Assembly (NCBI GenBank): GCA_021841025.1
Contig: JAKBWA010000009.1
Location: forward strand, 1 to 64,000
Length of the DNA: 64,000 nt
Source of the DNA: Bacillota bacterium
GTDB lineage: Bacteria > Bacillota > Sulfobacillia > Sulfobacillales > Sulfobacillaceae
Reading direction: 5' to 3'
Shown here: piece after piece, positions 25,956 through 34,304 of the stretch
How positions within the stretch are numbered: position 1 is the stretch's first letter
Layout of the letters: the number at the start of each line of letters is the position of its first letter
Program-made: the position numbers and the translations under genes
Notes under the pieces: model-generated
Databases searched by the model: none
The model's input: only the letters and a program-made list of their open reading frames with translations
Told to the model about the DNA's origin: nothing

Positions 25956-26207
25956 AGTGGCGGGGGGCGGCATGAAAAGGCTCTACCGCGTGGAAGACTC
26001 TAAGACGGATAAATCGTTGCGGTAGCATCAATGTCGTCCGCATCCTCATGACGCAATGATGATCAGCTGACTTGGCGAGATCGCGGGAAACTCTTTTTTG
26101 ACTTGGCGGCCCTACTAGCGGCTGCCAGTTAAGTAGTTATGGAATTTGGGTTTTAGACAAACTGTGAAATTTTTGTGGCTAATCCCTTTAACCATAACCC
26201 CTTTGCT

Positions 26208-26262
26208 CCCCCTTAGACTTTTCGCAAGGGGGCATTGGGGCTTGGCATCAAGCCCTTTCTTC
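26208..26262 (+). terminator. double hairpin after the IS110 remnant
   Basis: CCCCCTT (26208-26214) / AAGGGGG (26226-26232) is followed at once by GGGCTTG (26238-26244) / CAAGCCC (26249-26255) and then TTTCTTCTATT. The second hairpin with its pyrimidine tail is a good intrinsic terminator. The rest of 25956-26356 shows no gene. Confidence 0.6.
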
Positions 26263-26356
26263 TATTGCCATCATCAACCGCGAATCCAACCAAGACCTTT
26301 AGTCTCATCAAGCCAGGGGCGATAGTGCAGTACTCTCGGACTCAAGAATGGGTGAA

Positions 26357-27766
26357 TTACCTCCGGGAGAGAGGAGAGGATGAAAATACTTTTCCTTGGG
26401 TCATTAAGGTGACCAATTCAAACCGGTTCTTGACGCCGGTTTTTCGGTAAATATTATGTAAGTGCGTTTTCAGGGTATTGGGTGAGATGTAGAGTTCCGT
26501 AGCAATTTGGGCATGATTCATGCCTGCGAGCAAAGCTTCGCAGACACGGAGTTCTTGAGGAGTCAAGTGAAGGGATAAGGACTGGGCCCAGGACGCTACA
26601 TCGGCTTGATCGCCGGCCAAGTCATCTTGAGATTTTCTATCAATGTCTATAGCCGACGCTTGTTGATTGCGGTTGACAACGTCTTGACTGGCGTTGCCAA
26701 CGATAAAGGAAATGGTGGAGGGCACGACCAAAAAGAGAACAATTCCCGACCATTCTTCAATCGGGAATTTGTGCACGGAACTGAGCCACCAGACCCCAAT
26801 TTCGCGGCCGGCAGCAGCCAAAAGAAGAGAAGCGCTCAGCATGATGGAGATGAAGGCTTTATGCGCGTGACGAAAGTGGTTGATTGCCTGAATCCACCAA
26901 AAGATGACCAGGTTGCGGGCCAGAAGAAACAAGGGCAGGCTGAGCCAGACGAATGAGTGTGCTTCTAAAAGAATAATGGCCACTCCGCTTAGGGTAATGC
27001 TCAGATAAAGCATCAGGGTATCCATGAAGTCCAATAACAGGGGAAAAATAACCACAGCGCCCAGGATGGGCAAAATCTCCAGAGCATAAAGGGGGGAGGC
27101 GTCGGCCACCGGAATTCGGCCCACGATTGCCAAAAAGGCTTGTGTGACGAGGAGAATGATCCCCACTACGGCAAAGGAAATCATGCGCAGCGATGTTCTC
27201 GAGTCTTCACTGTTCTTTTGATCGGTTTCTGGGGATGAAGGCCAAAATATCTTCAGAAGCGCAAGGATCACAGCAAGCAGCACACAAATGTACGGGCTGC
27301 CGGAGAATAGCTGCAGATGGGCGAAAACCCGATTCATCGTCAGCTGAAAAAGCGAGATGAAAGCCCAAATGGCCGTGATAACACCGCTTTGGCGCTCAGA
27401 GTATTGCAACAGTTCATCGATCCAGTGGCTCAATAGGGGAACCGTAAAAACGACTAACAGACACTGCCACCACAGATGACTGTCTTCGCTAAGCCCCGTG
27501 GCAGTCAAAAGGCTCCACAGGACAACGTACCACGGGGAAAGAACACGGAAGCGTATCCGTTCTATCGGGAGGTAACGGTAGACCGCCAAGACCATAGCGG
27601 TGAAGGCTATAGGAAGACTGTCGGGAAACGTCGGGGCGGTAGTTCTGCTGAATTCCGCCAAAGTAGACACCAGCCATGCGGTGAGCACCCATGAATAGAC
27701 CACAAAACGGTGATGATGCCATACTGGTTGCCAATATGTTGCGATTTGTCCGACTGTGGATTTCAC
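26357..27766 (-). CDS. membrane-anchored LuxR-type transcriptional regulator
   Basis: About 469 residues. The N-terminal three quarters hold roughly ten hydrophobic segments, and the C-terminus has a LuxR/GerE helix-turn-helix (LTPQELRVCEALLAGMNHAQ, then SPNTLKTHLHNIYRKTG). The DNA-binding domain would sit at the inner face of the membrane, a rare architecture suited to sensing a membrane or envelope signal. The frame is open from a GTG at 27838, but GAGGAGG lies 12 bases before an in-frame GTG at 27766, which I prefer with reservation. It lies just downstream of the TasA/SipW operon on the same strand and may regulate it. Confidence 0.75.
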   Translation of the reverse strand: MKSTVGQIATYWQPVWHHHRFVVYSWVLTAWLVSTLAEFSRTTAPTFPDSLPIAFTAMVLAVYRYLPIERIRFRVLSPWYVVLWSLLTATGLSEDSHLWWQCLLVVFTVPLLSHWIDELLQYSERQSGVITAIWAFISLFQLTMNRVFAHLQLFSGSPYICVLLAVILALLKIFWPSSPETDQKNSEDSRTSLRMISFAVVGIILLVTQAFLAIVGRIPVADASPLYALEILPILGAVVIFPLLLDFMDTLMLYLSITLSGVAIILLEAHSFVWLSLPLFLLARNLVIFWWIQAINHFRHAHKAFISIMLSASLLLAAAGREIGVWWLSSVHKFPIEEWSGIVLFLVVPSTISFIVGNASQDVVNRNQQASAIDIDRKSQDDLAGDQADVASWAQSLSLHLTPQELRVCEALLAGMNHAQIATELYISPNTLKTHLHNIYRKTGVKNRFELVTLMTQGKVFSSSPLSRR

Positions 27767-27877
27767 TTTCGTCTTAGTCCTCCTCGCTCCCCTGGTCTTG
27801 TCCCATATTGCCACACGGGGTAATGGGCGGCTATCCACCCTTCGTCCTATCTTGGACAGCCTCCCGACTAGAGGTCG

Positions 27878-27900
27878 AAAGACCTATGATATAGGTCTTT
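27878..27900. promoter_or_regulatory. perfect inverted repeat between fibre operon and membrane LuxR gene
   Basis: AAAGACCTAT (27878-27887) and ATAGGTCTTT (27891-27900) are exact inverted copies separated by GAT. The near-continuous 23-bp dyad resembles LuxR-type operators and lies about 110 bases upstream of the membrane LuxR start. It could instead be the terminator of the fibre operon, but it is AT-rich with a 3-base loop. Confidence 0.5.
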
Positions 27901-27987
27901 GCACCGATTGCACGCAATTTGGAAAGGTTGTTGAACTATTGGGTTGGTGTCTTTCCTAGTGTCGGTATTCATATTTTATACTCTCTT

Positions 27988-28728
27988 TTATGATCCCACG
28001 TGGGACAACGAGCCGGATGAAGACGGCGGAGTGGCAGGCGATGAGGACCCAGACAGAGATGATGACGTGTGCGGTGTGGCACGCGAGACGGATGAGGACG
28101 ATGTTGAGGATGAAACCGGGTTATGAGTTGAACTGGGTGTGGAAGAAGACGACGAAGAATCGGAAGAGGAAGATGAGGGAGTCTTTGAACTCACACCGGA
28201 AGGCAAAGGAGGCAAGGGCATGGTGAAAGTATCCAGGGCGCTTTCTGTAAATCCCCCCAGGTTCAGAGTCACCACGGCTTGATAAATTCCTGGGATCAAA
28301 CCGTTTGGGGCAGGAAATAACAAGATATCCGTTGTTCCGGGGCCTAAAGTGAGAGAAACTTGCCGATTTTGTGGCGGAAACTGTGGGGGAGATGCGACTG
28401 CCGAAAATTTGGTGGAATGGGCCTGGTCTTTAGTCGTGCTCAGGGGCCGGTGAAATGCGGTGGATAGGTGAATAGCCATGTTCACGCTAAAAGAAAGGGT
28501 CCTTCCCGTATTATTGCTGACAAATCCGTAATTCACGGGAATATCGGGTCCAATGACACCGCCTCGCCCGGAAAGAGGAAGGGACTGAGGCAGAGAAATA
28601 GCCCGAAACGCCAGGGGCTGGGTGCTCGCCTGATCGGTGAAAGCCGAAAAAGTTGAGCCCCAGGGCAGCAAGACGCAAATGGCCGCTGCGGCTAACCCCA
28701 TGCCTCCCAGGACGGTTGTCCATTTCAT
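27988..28728 (-). CDS. secreted TasA-like protein with Ser/Thr/Pro-rich tail
   Basis: A 246-residue exported protein. The signal peptide spans about residues 1-28, and the mature start FSAFTDQASTQ resembles the TasA/camelysin N-terminus. The middle (about 40-175) looks like a beta-sandwich. From about residue 178 the chain is almost entirely Ser, Thr and Pro with runs of serine, as in cell-surface stalks. ATG 28728 overlaps the sipW stop (ATGA) and has GGGAG 7 bases upstream. Likely a SipW substrate and minor fibre or anchor component. Confidence 0.75.
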   Translation of the reverse strand: MKWTTVLGGMGLAAAAICVLLPWGSTFSAFTDQASTQPLAFRAISLPQSLPLSGRGGVIGPDIPVNYGFVSNNTGRTLSFSVNMAIHLSTAFHRPLSTTKDQAHSTKFSAVASPPQFPPQNRQVSLTLGPGTTDILLFPAPNGLIPGIYQAVVTLNLGGFTESALDTFTMPLPPLPSGVSSKTPSSSSSDSSSSSSTPSSTHNPVSSSTSSSSVSRATPHTSSSLSGSSSPATPPSSSGSLSHVGS

Positions 28729-29306
28729 GACGCGGCTCCCTTCTTTCGTGAAGGCCGGATCAAACGACTGAGCACCAGGTCGATCAGTATCAGTCCGGCA
28801 GCCATTTCCGCGATCCATAACCAGCGCGTTTTGATAAACATGATGACATAGCCCAAATACGGGATAGAGAAATGATAGACTCCCACGATGTTGGATTTCG
28901 GAGTGAGAAACGGATCGGCATGTTTATTGGCTTTCCCTTGAGTTTTGATGAACACGGCATGGTCTTTATGAATGATTCTGACAATTTGGTGGGTCAACAA
29001 GGTTGTGGGCTCAATGGGGTTCACGAAAGTTACAATTTCGCCCGGGTGAATGGATGACGAGGGACTAAAGCGTGTATCGACGACAATAGAACCCGTATTG
29101 AAGATCGGAGACATAGACCCAGAACGCACGATAAAGCTGTAAGGCATGCCTTGAACACCGAAATCACCCAGATCGATGACGATAAAAAAAGCCATGATCA
29201 AGAGAAAAATTGTCATGACAGACCAGGTGCCGACACCTTTCCACGATATTTTTGAGACCTTGCTGACGTGGCGGCGACTGTGTGCCGACTGAACAGGGTC
29301 TTTCAT
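28725..29306 (-). CDS. sipW: SipW-type signal peptidase I
   Basis: A 193-residue membrane-bound signal peptidase of the ER-type (S26B) class. The catalytic serine is Ser64 in VRSGSMSPIF. The usual bacterial lysine is replaced by His106 in LTHQIVRI, the hallmark of SipW. There are membrane segments at about residues 26-46 and 158-180. In Bacillus, SipW processes TasA and TapA for biofilm fibres; the tasA-like genes on both sides support the same job. It has a good AAGGAGG site. Confidence 0.88.
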   Translation of the reverse strand: MKDPVQSAHSRRHVSKVSKISWKGVGTWSVMTIFLLIMAFFIVIDLGDFGVQGMPYSFIVRSGSMSPIFNTGSIVVDTRFSPSSSIHPGEIVTFVNPIEPTTLLTHQIVRIIHKDHAVFIKTQGKANKHADPFLTPKSNIVGVYHFSIPYLGYVIMFIKTRWLWIAEMAAGLILIDLVLSRLIRPSRKKGAAS

Positions 29307-29532
29307 AATGATAGTGCCTCCTTCATTACAAAGATACCGATACGAGAACGTTTCTTTATGTGGGCCGTTGTGCTGAGGCTTATTTCACTTTGCCTCGACA
29401 CGTTCAATGACGCATTTGCCTGTCTTCTGCAGACTTTTCTTCATTAACAATCCCAAACAATCCCAAAATGCTCTGGTTTGTTACGGTAAAACTTGGAGGG
29501 CAACTAAAAATAATAGATACGCACTCCGGCAT

Positions 29533-29859
29533 TTAAGGAAAATGAGGGGACTTGCGAAAAATGGTATAACTGAACAACAACAGGGCCAACACCATCCAAA
29601 TGGTCCACAACAGGCCGCCTAACGGTGTAATGATGTGATGATCCAGGGTCTTGATGCCCCGGTACGAAATATACCCCCAAAAAATTGTAACGAGTGAGAG
29701 AAAAACCAGCCCCCCTGTATGAAGCGTTTTGAGGGGACTTGTGAATACAAACCACAGGGCCAGATAGCTGGAAGCCGCTCCCACTTTGAGATAGGAGCGG
29801 GACCTCTGCCACCGAATCCAAGGTTGCAAGGGTAGAGGTCTTGAGCACTTGGTAGGCAT
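29533..29859 (-). CDS. small membrane protein in the TasA/SipW operon
   Basis: A 108-residue protein with two or three hydrophobic segments (about residues 26-44, 50-68 and 80-100) and a basic N-terminus. AAAGGAG lies 10 bases before the ATG at 29859. An overlapping longer frame in another phase lacks membrane-protein character and is rejected. It sits between tasA and sipW, where Bacillus would have other fibre genes, but no homology to TapA is visible. Confidence 0.65.
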   Translation of the reverse strand: MPTKCSRPLPLQPWIRWQRSRSYLKVGAASSYLALWFVFTSPLKTLHTGGLVFLSLVTIFWGYISYRGIKTLDHHIITPLGGLLWTIWMVLALLLFSYTIFRKSPHFP

Positions 29860-30001
29860 GGTCCCTAAGCTCCTTTGTTGTCCTCACTTTCACATGTTGT
29901 CTTAAGATTCAAAACATGGTACAGTATCTTTCAGGTTGAGTCCGCCAAAGCCGTCTGAATCCTTGAGGGATGAAGATGGCTTTTTATGGTGGAGAAGATC
30001 C

Positions 30002-30637
30002 TCACGAAGGAGGTGACGGAGGTGACGTAGGTGACGGAGGATTCACGACGTGATCGCTGGGCGCCAAGACGGTGTTGTCTGCCTGGACTGCTGAGGCGTA
30101 CATCGTGAAAGACCCGCCTTGCCCTTGATACGAGTTGCCTGCCGCGTAAGGCAGGTGCACACTGATGTAGATACTGGCGGACTGTCCGGGTTTGAGGAGT
30201 ACATAATCATTGGACCCTAAGCTTTGAGACGGAGGCGGCAGAGGCGGAATCGGATCGCTTGGAGCTCCGAAATAGTACGAAACGTTTGCCGGCGTGGGTC
30301 CTCCAAACAAGTATCCGGATACATTGGTTGAGCTTACGTTGAATAATTCGGATAAGCTGCCGGTATTGGTGACCGTAATGGGGCCGCTCCACGTGTCACC
30401 GGGGTTCATGTTCATCGGCGTGTCGATGTTCAGTTCGGCAATAGTGCCGTGGCTGGTTTCACTTTCGAGATACTTCACACATTGGTTGCTTACTTGAATC
30501 TTTACGGTGCCGGCTTGAAAGGTTTGGGTGGGAGAAGTGCTGTTGGCGGTAAATTCTGCAAAGCTGGATGCTCCCATGGCCGCCAGCATTGCTGCAACGG
30601 CTGCTCCCGCTCCAATCAATTTCGTTTTTGTGGTCAT
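30002..30637 (-). CDS. tasA: TasA/CalY-family fibre protein
   Basis: A 211-residue exported protein of the TasA/camelysin family. A signal peptide of about 27 residues ends GASSFA, and the mature N-terminus EFTANSTSPTQTFQAGTVKI is characteristic. The core contains the conserved PMNMNPGDTWSGPITVTNTG region. It ends in a Pro/Ser tail (NPPSPTSPPSPPS). In Bacillus, TasA polymerises into biofilm matrix fibres after SipW processing. First gene of the minus-strand operon, with AAAGGAG before the start. The metalloprotease activity reported for camelysin cannot be judged from sequence. Confidence 0.85.
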   Translation of the reverse strand: MTTKTKLIGAGAAVAAMLAAMGASSFAEFTANSTSPTQTFQAGTVKIQVSNQCVKYLESETSHGTIAELNIDTPMNMNPGDTWSGPITVTNTGSLSELFNVSSTNVSGYLFGGPTPANVSYYFGAPSDPIPPLPPPSQSLGSNDYVLLKPGQSASIYISVHLPYAAGNSYQGQGGSFTMYASAVQADNTVLAPSDHVVNPPSPTSPPSPPS

Positions 30638-30790
30638 ACCTTTCCACTCCTTTGGGTTAAGACAGTTCTTACAGTGGTTCGCTTGTCATAAGTACTCAGC
30701 TGGTTTGAAAGCCGCTCGCCACGAAGATGCGATGTTTTGGGGCCTTTATGGCGAGCGCATGTTCAAAATAAAGAATGGACGGCACTAAAA

Positions 30791-30824
30791 GAAATCACCG
30801 GGAGAGGTGATTTCCGTGCTTTTT
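30791..30824 (+). terminator. bidirectional terminator-like hairpin
   Basis: GAAATCACC (30791-30799) and GGTGATTTC (30806-30814) form a perfect 9-bp stem with loop GGGAGA, followed on the plus strand by CGTGC and TTTTT. On the minus strand TTTT also follows. A second set, ATCACCC (30831-30837) with GGGTGA or GGGTGAT (30842-30855), could pair alternatively, as in an attenuator. Confidence 0.55.
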
Positions 30825-31102
30825 GGGGGAATCACCCGCCAGGGTGAGAGGGTGATGAACGGTTTAGTATCCAGGAAGGAGAGAATGATCCAACCGCCAA
30901 AAGTGGGGATACGGACTCCAGTTGAGACTCTTGGCAGCCTTGTCACTGGATTGATCCTCAGGGCCTCTAGGTTTCACGATGATAAAACTTCAACAAGAAC
31001 CTTCCTGTTTTTCTGCTATCTTGAAGGACGGTGTAGCCTGGAAAACTTGCGGATCGCGACTAGACACTGGGCGATGTCTGTGTGCACCCAGGACAGATGA
31101 CC

Positions 31103-31126
31103 AAAGTCATCAAAGGTTATGACTTT
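31103..31126 (+). terminator. hairpin upstream of the ABC exporter
   Basis: AAAGTCAT (31103-31110) and ATGACTTT (31119-31126) pair perfectly over 8 bp, with TTG following. It sits about 100 bases before the ATPase start and could be a weak terminator or a two-component response-regulator site. Confidence 0.4.
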
Positions 31127-31223
31127 TTGTTCTCAACATGGGAATGGAAACTTTGCGACAATCAAAATTGCGTATACTGCTCTTAATGAAAAGAGAGAGA
31201 AAATTCGAACGGAGGACGTGTCT

Positions 31224-32126
31224 ATGGCACCAGTTATCGAAGTCATCAATGCCGTTAAAGAATTTAACGGGGTGCGGGCCCTTGACGGATTGTCCTTGAC
31301 AGTGAATTCGGGACAGGTCGTGGCAATTTTAGGGCCCAATGGAGCCGGGAAGACAACCCTTCTTGAAATTCTTGAGGGTCTGCAGCGTCTTAACAGGGGG
31401 GAAGCCCGGGTTTTGGGTTATGACGTCGGGCGTGAGAGTCGGGAGGTCAAGGAACGTATCGGCATCAGCCTCCAAAGCACGGCATTTTTTGATCGTTTGT
31501 CCGTGGAAGAAACGGCGGAACTATTTGGATCCTTCTTTAGCCACCCGCAAGATCGGCGGGCACTTCTTAGGAATACCGGATTATGGGAATTAAGAGGACG
31601 CCGGGTATCGCGGCTCTCGGGAGGGCAAAAACAGCGTGTGGCATTAGCTTTAGCTCTGATTAACGATCCACGGCTCATCTTCCTGGATGAACCGACGACG
31701 GGTCTTGATCCCGCTGCCAGACGAGAAATCTGGTCGTTGGTGGAACGTATCCAACAAGAAGGAAGAACGGTCATATTGACTACACACTATATGGAAGAGG
31801 CGGCCTATTTGGCTGACAATGTCGTGATCATGGATCAGGGCAAGATATTGGCGGAAGGCACGGTGGCACAGCTCTTGCGAGATTACGCCGATCAGCAGAC
31901 GGTGATTTTAGACGGGGAAGGCCTGGACTATTTGACCGAACCTCCCTGGAATTTTGTGGAGGATAATGGGCAGTTGTTCTGGCATGTGCCGAATCTCTCC
32001 GATCAATTAGACAGTCTGTTGTCGTCTATCCGAAGTCGTGGAGGGAAGATTCACCATCTGGTCGTGCAAGAAGCAACCCTGGAAGATGTGTTTTTGCGGT
32101 TGACTGGAAGGAGGCTGGTTTCGTGA
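31224..32126 (+). CDS. ABC exporter ATP-binding protein (CcmA/DrrA type)
   Basis: A 300-residue ATPase. Walker A is GPNGAGKTT, the signature is LSGGQKQRVALALAL, Walker B is LIFLDEPTTGLD, and the H-loop is in TTHYMEEA. The C-terminal extension (about 220-300) is typical of DrrA-like drug and lipid exporters. ATG 31224 has GGAGG 8 bases upstream. It overlaps the permease (GTGA), and the whole set of exporter, kinase and regulator is one operon, as in Bacillus linearmycin-resistance (Lnr) type systems. Confidence 0.88.
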   Translation: MAPVIEVINAVKEFNGVRALDGLSLTVNSGQVVAILGPNGAGKTTLLEILEGLQRLNRGEARVLGYDVGRESREVKERIGISLQSTAFFDRLSVEETAELFGSFFSHPQDRRALLRNTGLWELRGRRVSRLSGGQKQRVALALALINDPRLIFLDEPTTGLDPAARREIWSLVERIQQEGRTVILTTHYMEEAAYLADNVVIMDQGKILAEGTVAQLLRDYADQQTVILDGEGLDYLTEPPWNFVEDNGQLFWHVPNLSDQLDSLLSSIRSRGGKIHHLVVQEATLEDVFLRLTGRRLVS

Positions 32127-33169
32127 GGGCTTATTTGACTTTGGTGCGAATGAATTTGAAAATGCTTTTTAGGGCCCGCGATGTACTGTTTTGGAATTTT
32201 GCTTTCCCGGTTCTGTTTATGGTCCTCATCGGGACGGCCTTTGGTACGACTCCCGGGTTTTCTGCCCACGTGGGCGTGGAAGGATCGGGAGCTTTTGTGT
32301 CCGGGTTAGTTCAGGCCTTGCACCATATTAAAGGAATGAAAGTGAGCGTATTGGCATCCGGAGGAATTGAGGCGTTGAAAGCCGGGCATATCGATGTGCT
32401 GGTGCACAGTGCCAATCACCACATTGATCTTTACCGCACGAATGCATCCACGTCACAAAGTGTATCCTCGATTGTGCTTGGTACGGTCATGTCCATGAAT
32501 TTGCAAGTTTTGCACCAACCTCTGCTTTTTCACCCCATCGTCCATCAAATTTCTATGCAAGGCACATCCTATATTGATTTTCTGGCTCCGGGCATTCTCG
32601 GCATGACCTTAATGAACACCGGGTTATTTTCCGGAACGATGTTAATAACCCACCGGAGCCAGGGTATTTTGCGGCGCATTCGGGGCACGCCTTTGTCCAC
32701 CGGCATTTTTATCGGGGCCCGGATTACCACGCAAATGCTCATAGCGCTTGTTCAGGCTGCTCTCATTCTGATGCTCGCACGGGAAGTGTATCATTTTACG
32801 CCGGTAGGAAATCTTTGGTCTTTGATTCCTTTATTGATTATCGGGGAACTGGCTTTCATGACGATCGGCTTTTTCATTGCGGGTGTGGCCAACACGATGG
32901 AGGTGGCAGCGGCTCTGACCAATATTGTCAGTTTGCCCATGATGTTTCTGGCCGGGGTCTTTTATCCTATCAGTCAGTTGCCTCGGTTTATCAAGCCCTT
33001 AGCCCAAATTCTGCCGCTTAGGTATTTAACCTCAGGCCTTAGGGCCATCGTCGTGCATGGCACGTCCCTCGCCCATCTCGGCAATGATTTCATGGCTTTG
33101 GCGATGGTGACGGTGGTGTGCGGATTTTTGGCCATTAAATTTTTCCGTTGGGAAATGCCTCATGTTTAG
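32123..33169 (+). CDS. ABC-2 type exporter permease
   Basis: A 348-residue permease of the ABC-2 family. It has one membrane segment near the N-terminus (FWNFAFPVLFMVLIGTAFG), a large extracytoplasmic loop (about 45-165), and five or so segments in the C-terminal half, including LAGVFYPISQLPRFI, a family hallmark. It starts with GTG overlapping the ATPase stop. It likely exports a membrane-active compound or lipid; the substrate is not predictable. Confidence 0.85.
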   Translation: MRAYLTLVRMNLKMLFRARDVLFWNFAFPVLFMVLIGTAFGTTPGFSAHVGVEGSGAFVSGLVQALHHIKGMKVSVLASGGIEALKAGHIDVLVHSANHHIDLYRTNASTSQSVSSIVLGTVMSMNLQVLHQPLLFHPIVHQISMQGTSYIDFLAPGILGMTLMNTGLFSGTMLITHRSQGILRRIRGTPLSTGIFIGARITTQMLIALVQAALILMLAREVYHFTPVGNLWSLIPLLIIGELAFMTIGFFIAGVANTMEVAAALTNIVSLPMMFLAGVFYPISQLPRFIKPLAQILPLRYLTSGLRAIVVHGTSLAHLGNDFMALAMVTVVCGFLAIKFFRWEMPHV

Positions 33170-34304
33170 AGGTGACTTAACGTTTTTGCGGATCTTGCGT
33201 TTTGTGGTGCTGCTGGTTCCATTGTTGGCTGAACTAATTCTGGGTCAACTGCCGTGGTGGCCCCTGGGTTTTTTGAGCTTAGTGGCGAGTCTTGCGATTT
33301 CCCTGGCACCCTTTTATCGCACTCGTAAAGAACCATGGTCCACCCTGGTGCTGGCCCTAGAAGTGGTTCTGGGCGTGTTCATTGGCCTTGTGGTACCAGG
33401 AATCGGAGTTTTTGCCGCGTTTGTCATTGCCAGCGACATCGGTTTTGGTTCGTGGTCCACACGCATTTTGGCCATAGTTGATGCGCTTTTGGGAATCGTG
33501 GCGACATTAAGCGCCGTAGGTCATCCCACCAGTGCTTCGAATATCCAGGCCATCGAAGATCTGCCCTTAGGGCTGGTCTTTGTGCTCGCTATGTGGGGGA
33601 ATACCCAAGGAACCCGCCAAATGGTGGCTCTAAGCAAAGCCTATGACGCTTTAAAACGTGCCCGGCTGCAAGAACAAGAATTGATTAAGCTTAAGGAGCG
33701 TGAACGCATTGCCCAAAATCTGCATGACGTGTTGGGGCATTCGTTGACCTTAATTGTGCTAAAGGCAGAACTGATAATGGAACATCTCAACCGCCATCAT
33801 TGGGACACTAGCCTCGAGGAAACGAATGCCCTACTCGTGGTGGCGAGAAGATCCTTGGAAGAAGTGCGCAATGTCGTTGAATCCGTTCCTGCCTACTCCC
33901 CCATCAGAGAACTGGTGGAAGAATTGCGTCAGGCACAAATCGAAACGGATCTGGACTGGCGCCCTCCGAAGACTTCTCTCCCTCAACTCCTTCAGGACTG
34001 GGATTTGATAGTCAGAGAAGGAATTACTAACATTTTGCGTCACGCTAAGGCGACTCGAGCCAGCATTACGCTGGGGCCAGACGGCCCCGGCTGGCTTCTA
34101 GTCGTTGAGGACAACGGCCGGGGCATGAATGAGCCCAAAGGACACGGGCTGTGCGGGATGGAACGGCGCGCCGCCAAATGGAACGGAACGATGAACATTG
34201 TTAGTGCTCCTGGCCAAGGCACTCGCATTGATGTGCGCGGAGAATATCAAGAAGTGATCAAAGACGGAGGTGAAAGGGATGATGATTCGGGTTATTGTGG
34301 TTGA
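33162..34304 (+). CDS. sensor histidine kinase, DesK/LiaS type (HisKA_3)
   Basis: A 380-residue kinase. The N-terminal 150 residues contain about five hydrophobic segments with almost no extracytoplasmic domain, suggesting intramembrane sensing. The dimerisation helix carries the phosphorylated His188 in RIAQNLHDVLGHSLT, and the ATPase domain has ITNILRHAKA, VEDNGRGM and GHGLCGMERR. Its start overlaps the permease end, and it probably senses the cargo or membrane stress handled by that exporter. Confidence 0.87.
   Translation: MFRGDLTFLRILRFVVLLVPLLAELILGQLPWWPLGFLSLVASLAISLAPFYRTRKEPWSTLVLALEVVLGVFIGLVVPGIGVFAAFVIASDIGFGSWSTRILAIVDALLGIVATLSAVGHPTSASNIQAIEDLPLGLVFVLAMWGNTQGTRQMVALSKAYDALKRARLQEQELIKLKERERIAQNLHDVLGHSLTLIVLKAELIMEHLNRHHWDTSLEETNALLVVARRSLEEVRNVVESVPAYSPIRELVEELRQAQIETDLDWRPPKTSLPQLLQDWDLIVREGITNILRHAKATRASITLGPDGPGWLLVVEDNGRGMNEPKGHGLCGMERRAAKWNGTMNIVSAPGQGTRIDVRGEYQEVIKDGGERDDDSGYCG

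Larger units (their letters stand above)
30638..31223. other. divergent intergenic region between tasA and the ABC exporter
   Basis: About 585 bases with several hairpins (listed separately) and a TATACT -10-like box at 31173-31178 ahead of the exporter. A plus-strand frame at 30807-31100 has no ribosome site and unconvincing composition. The density of GGTGA/TCACC repeats around 30791-30855 is notable. Confidence 0.5.

Noticed and set aside
29504-29893. 129-codon minus-strand frame overlapping the small membrane protein of the fibre operon
   Set aside because: Its composition is not coherent, while the alternative frame has clear membrane helices and a ribosome site.
30780-31000. Possible known riboswitch (c-di-GMP, glycine or T-box type) in the tasA/ABC leader
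   Set aside because: None of the conserved core sequences of these classes is present; only simple hairpins are seen.
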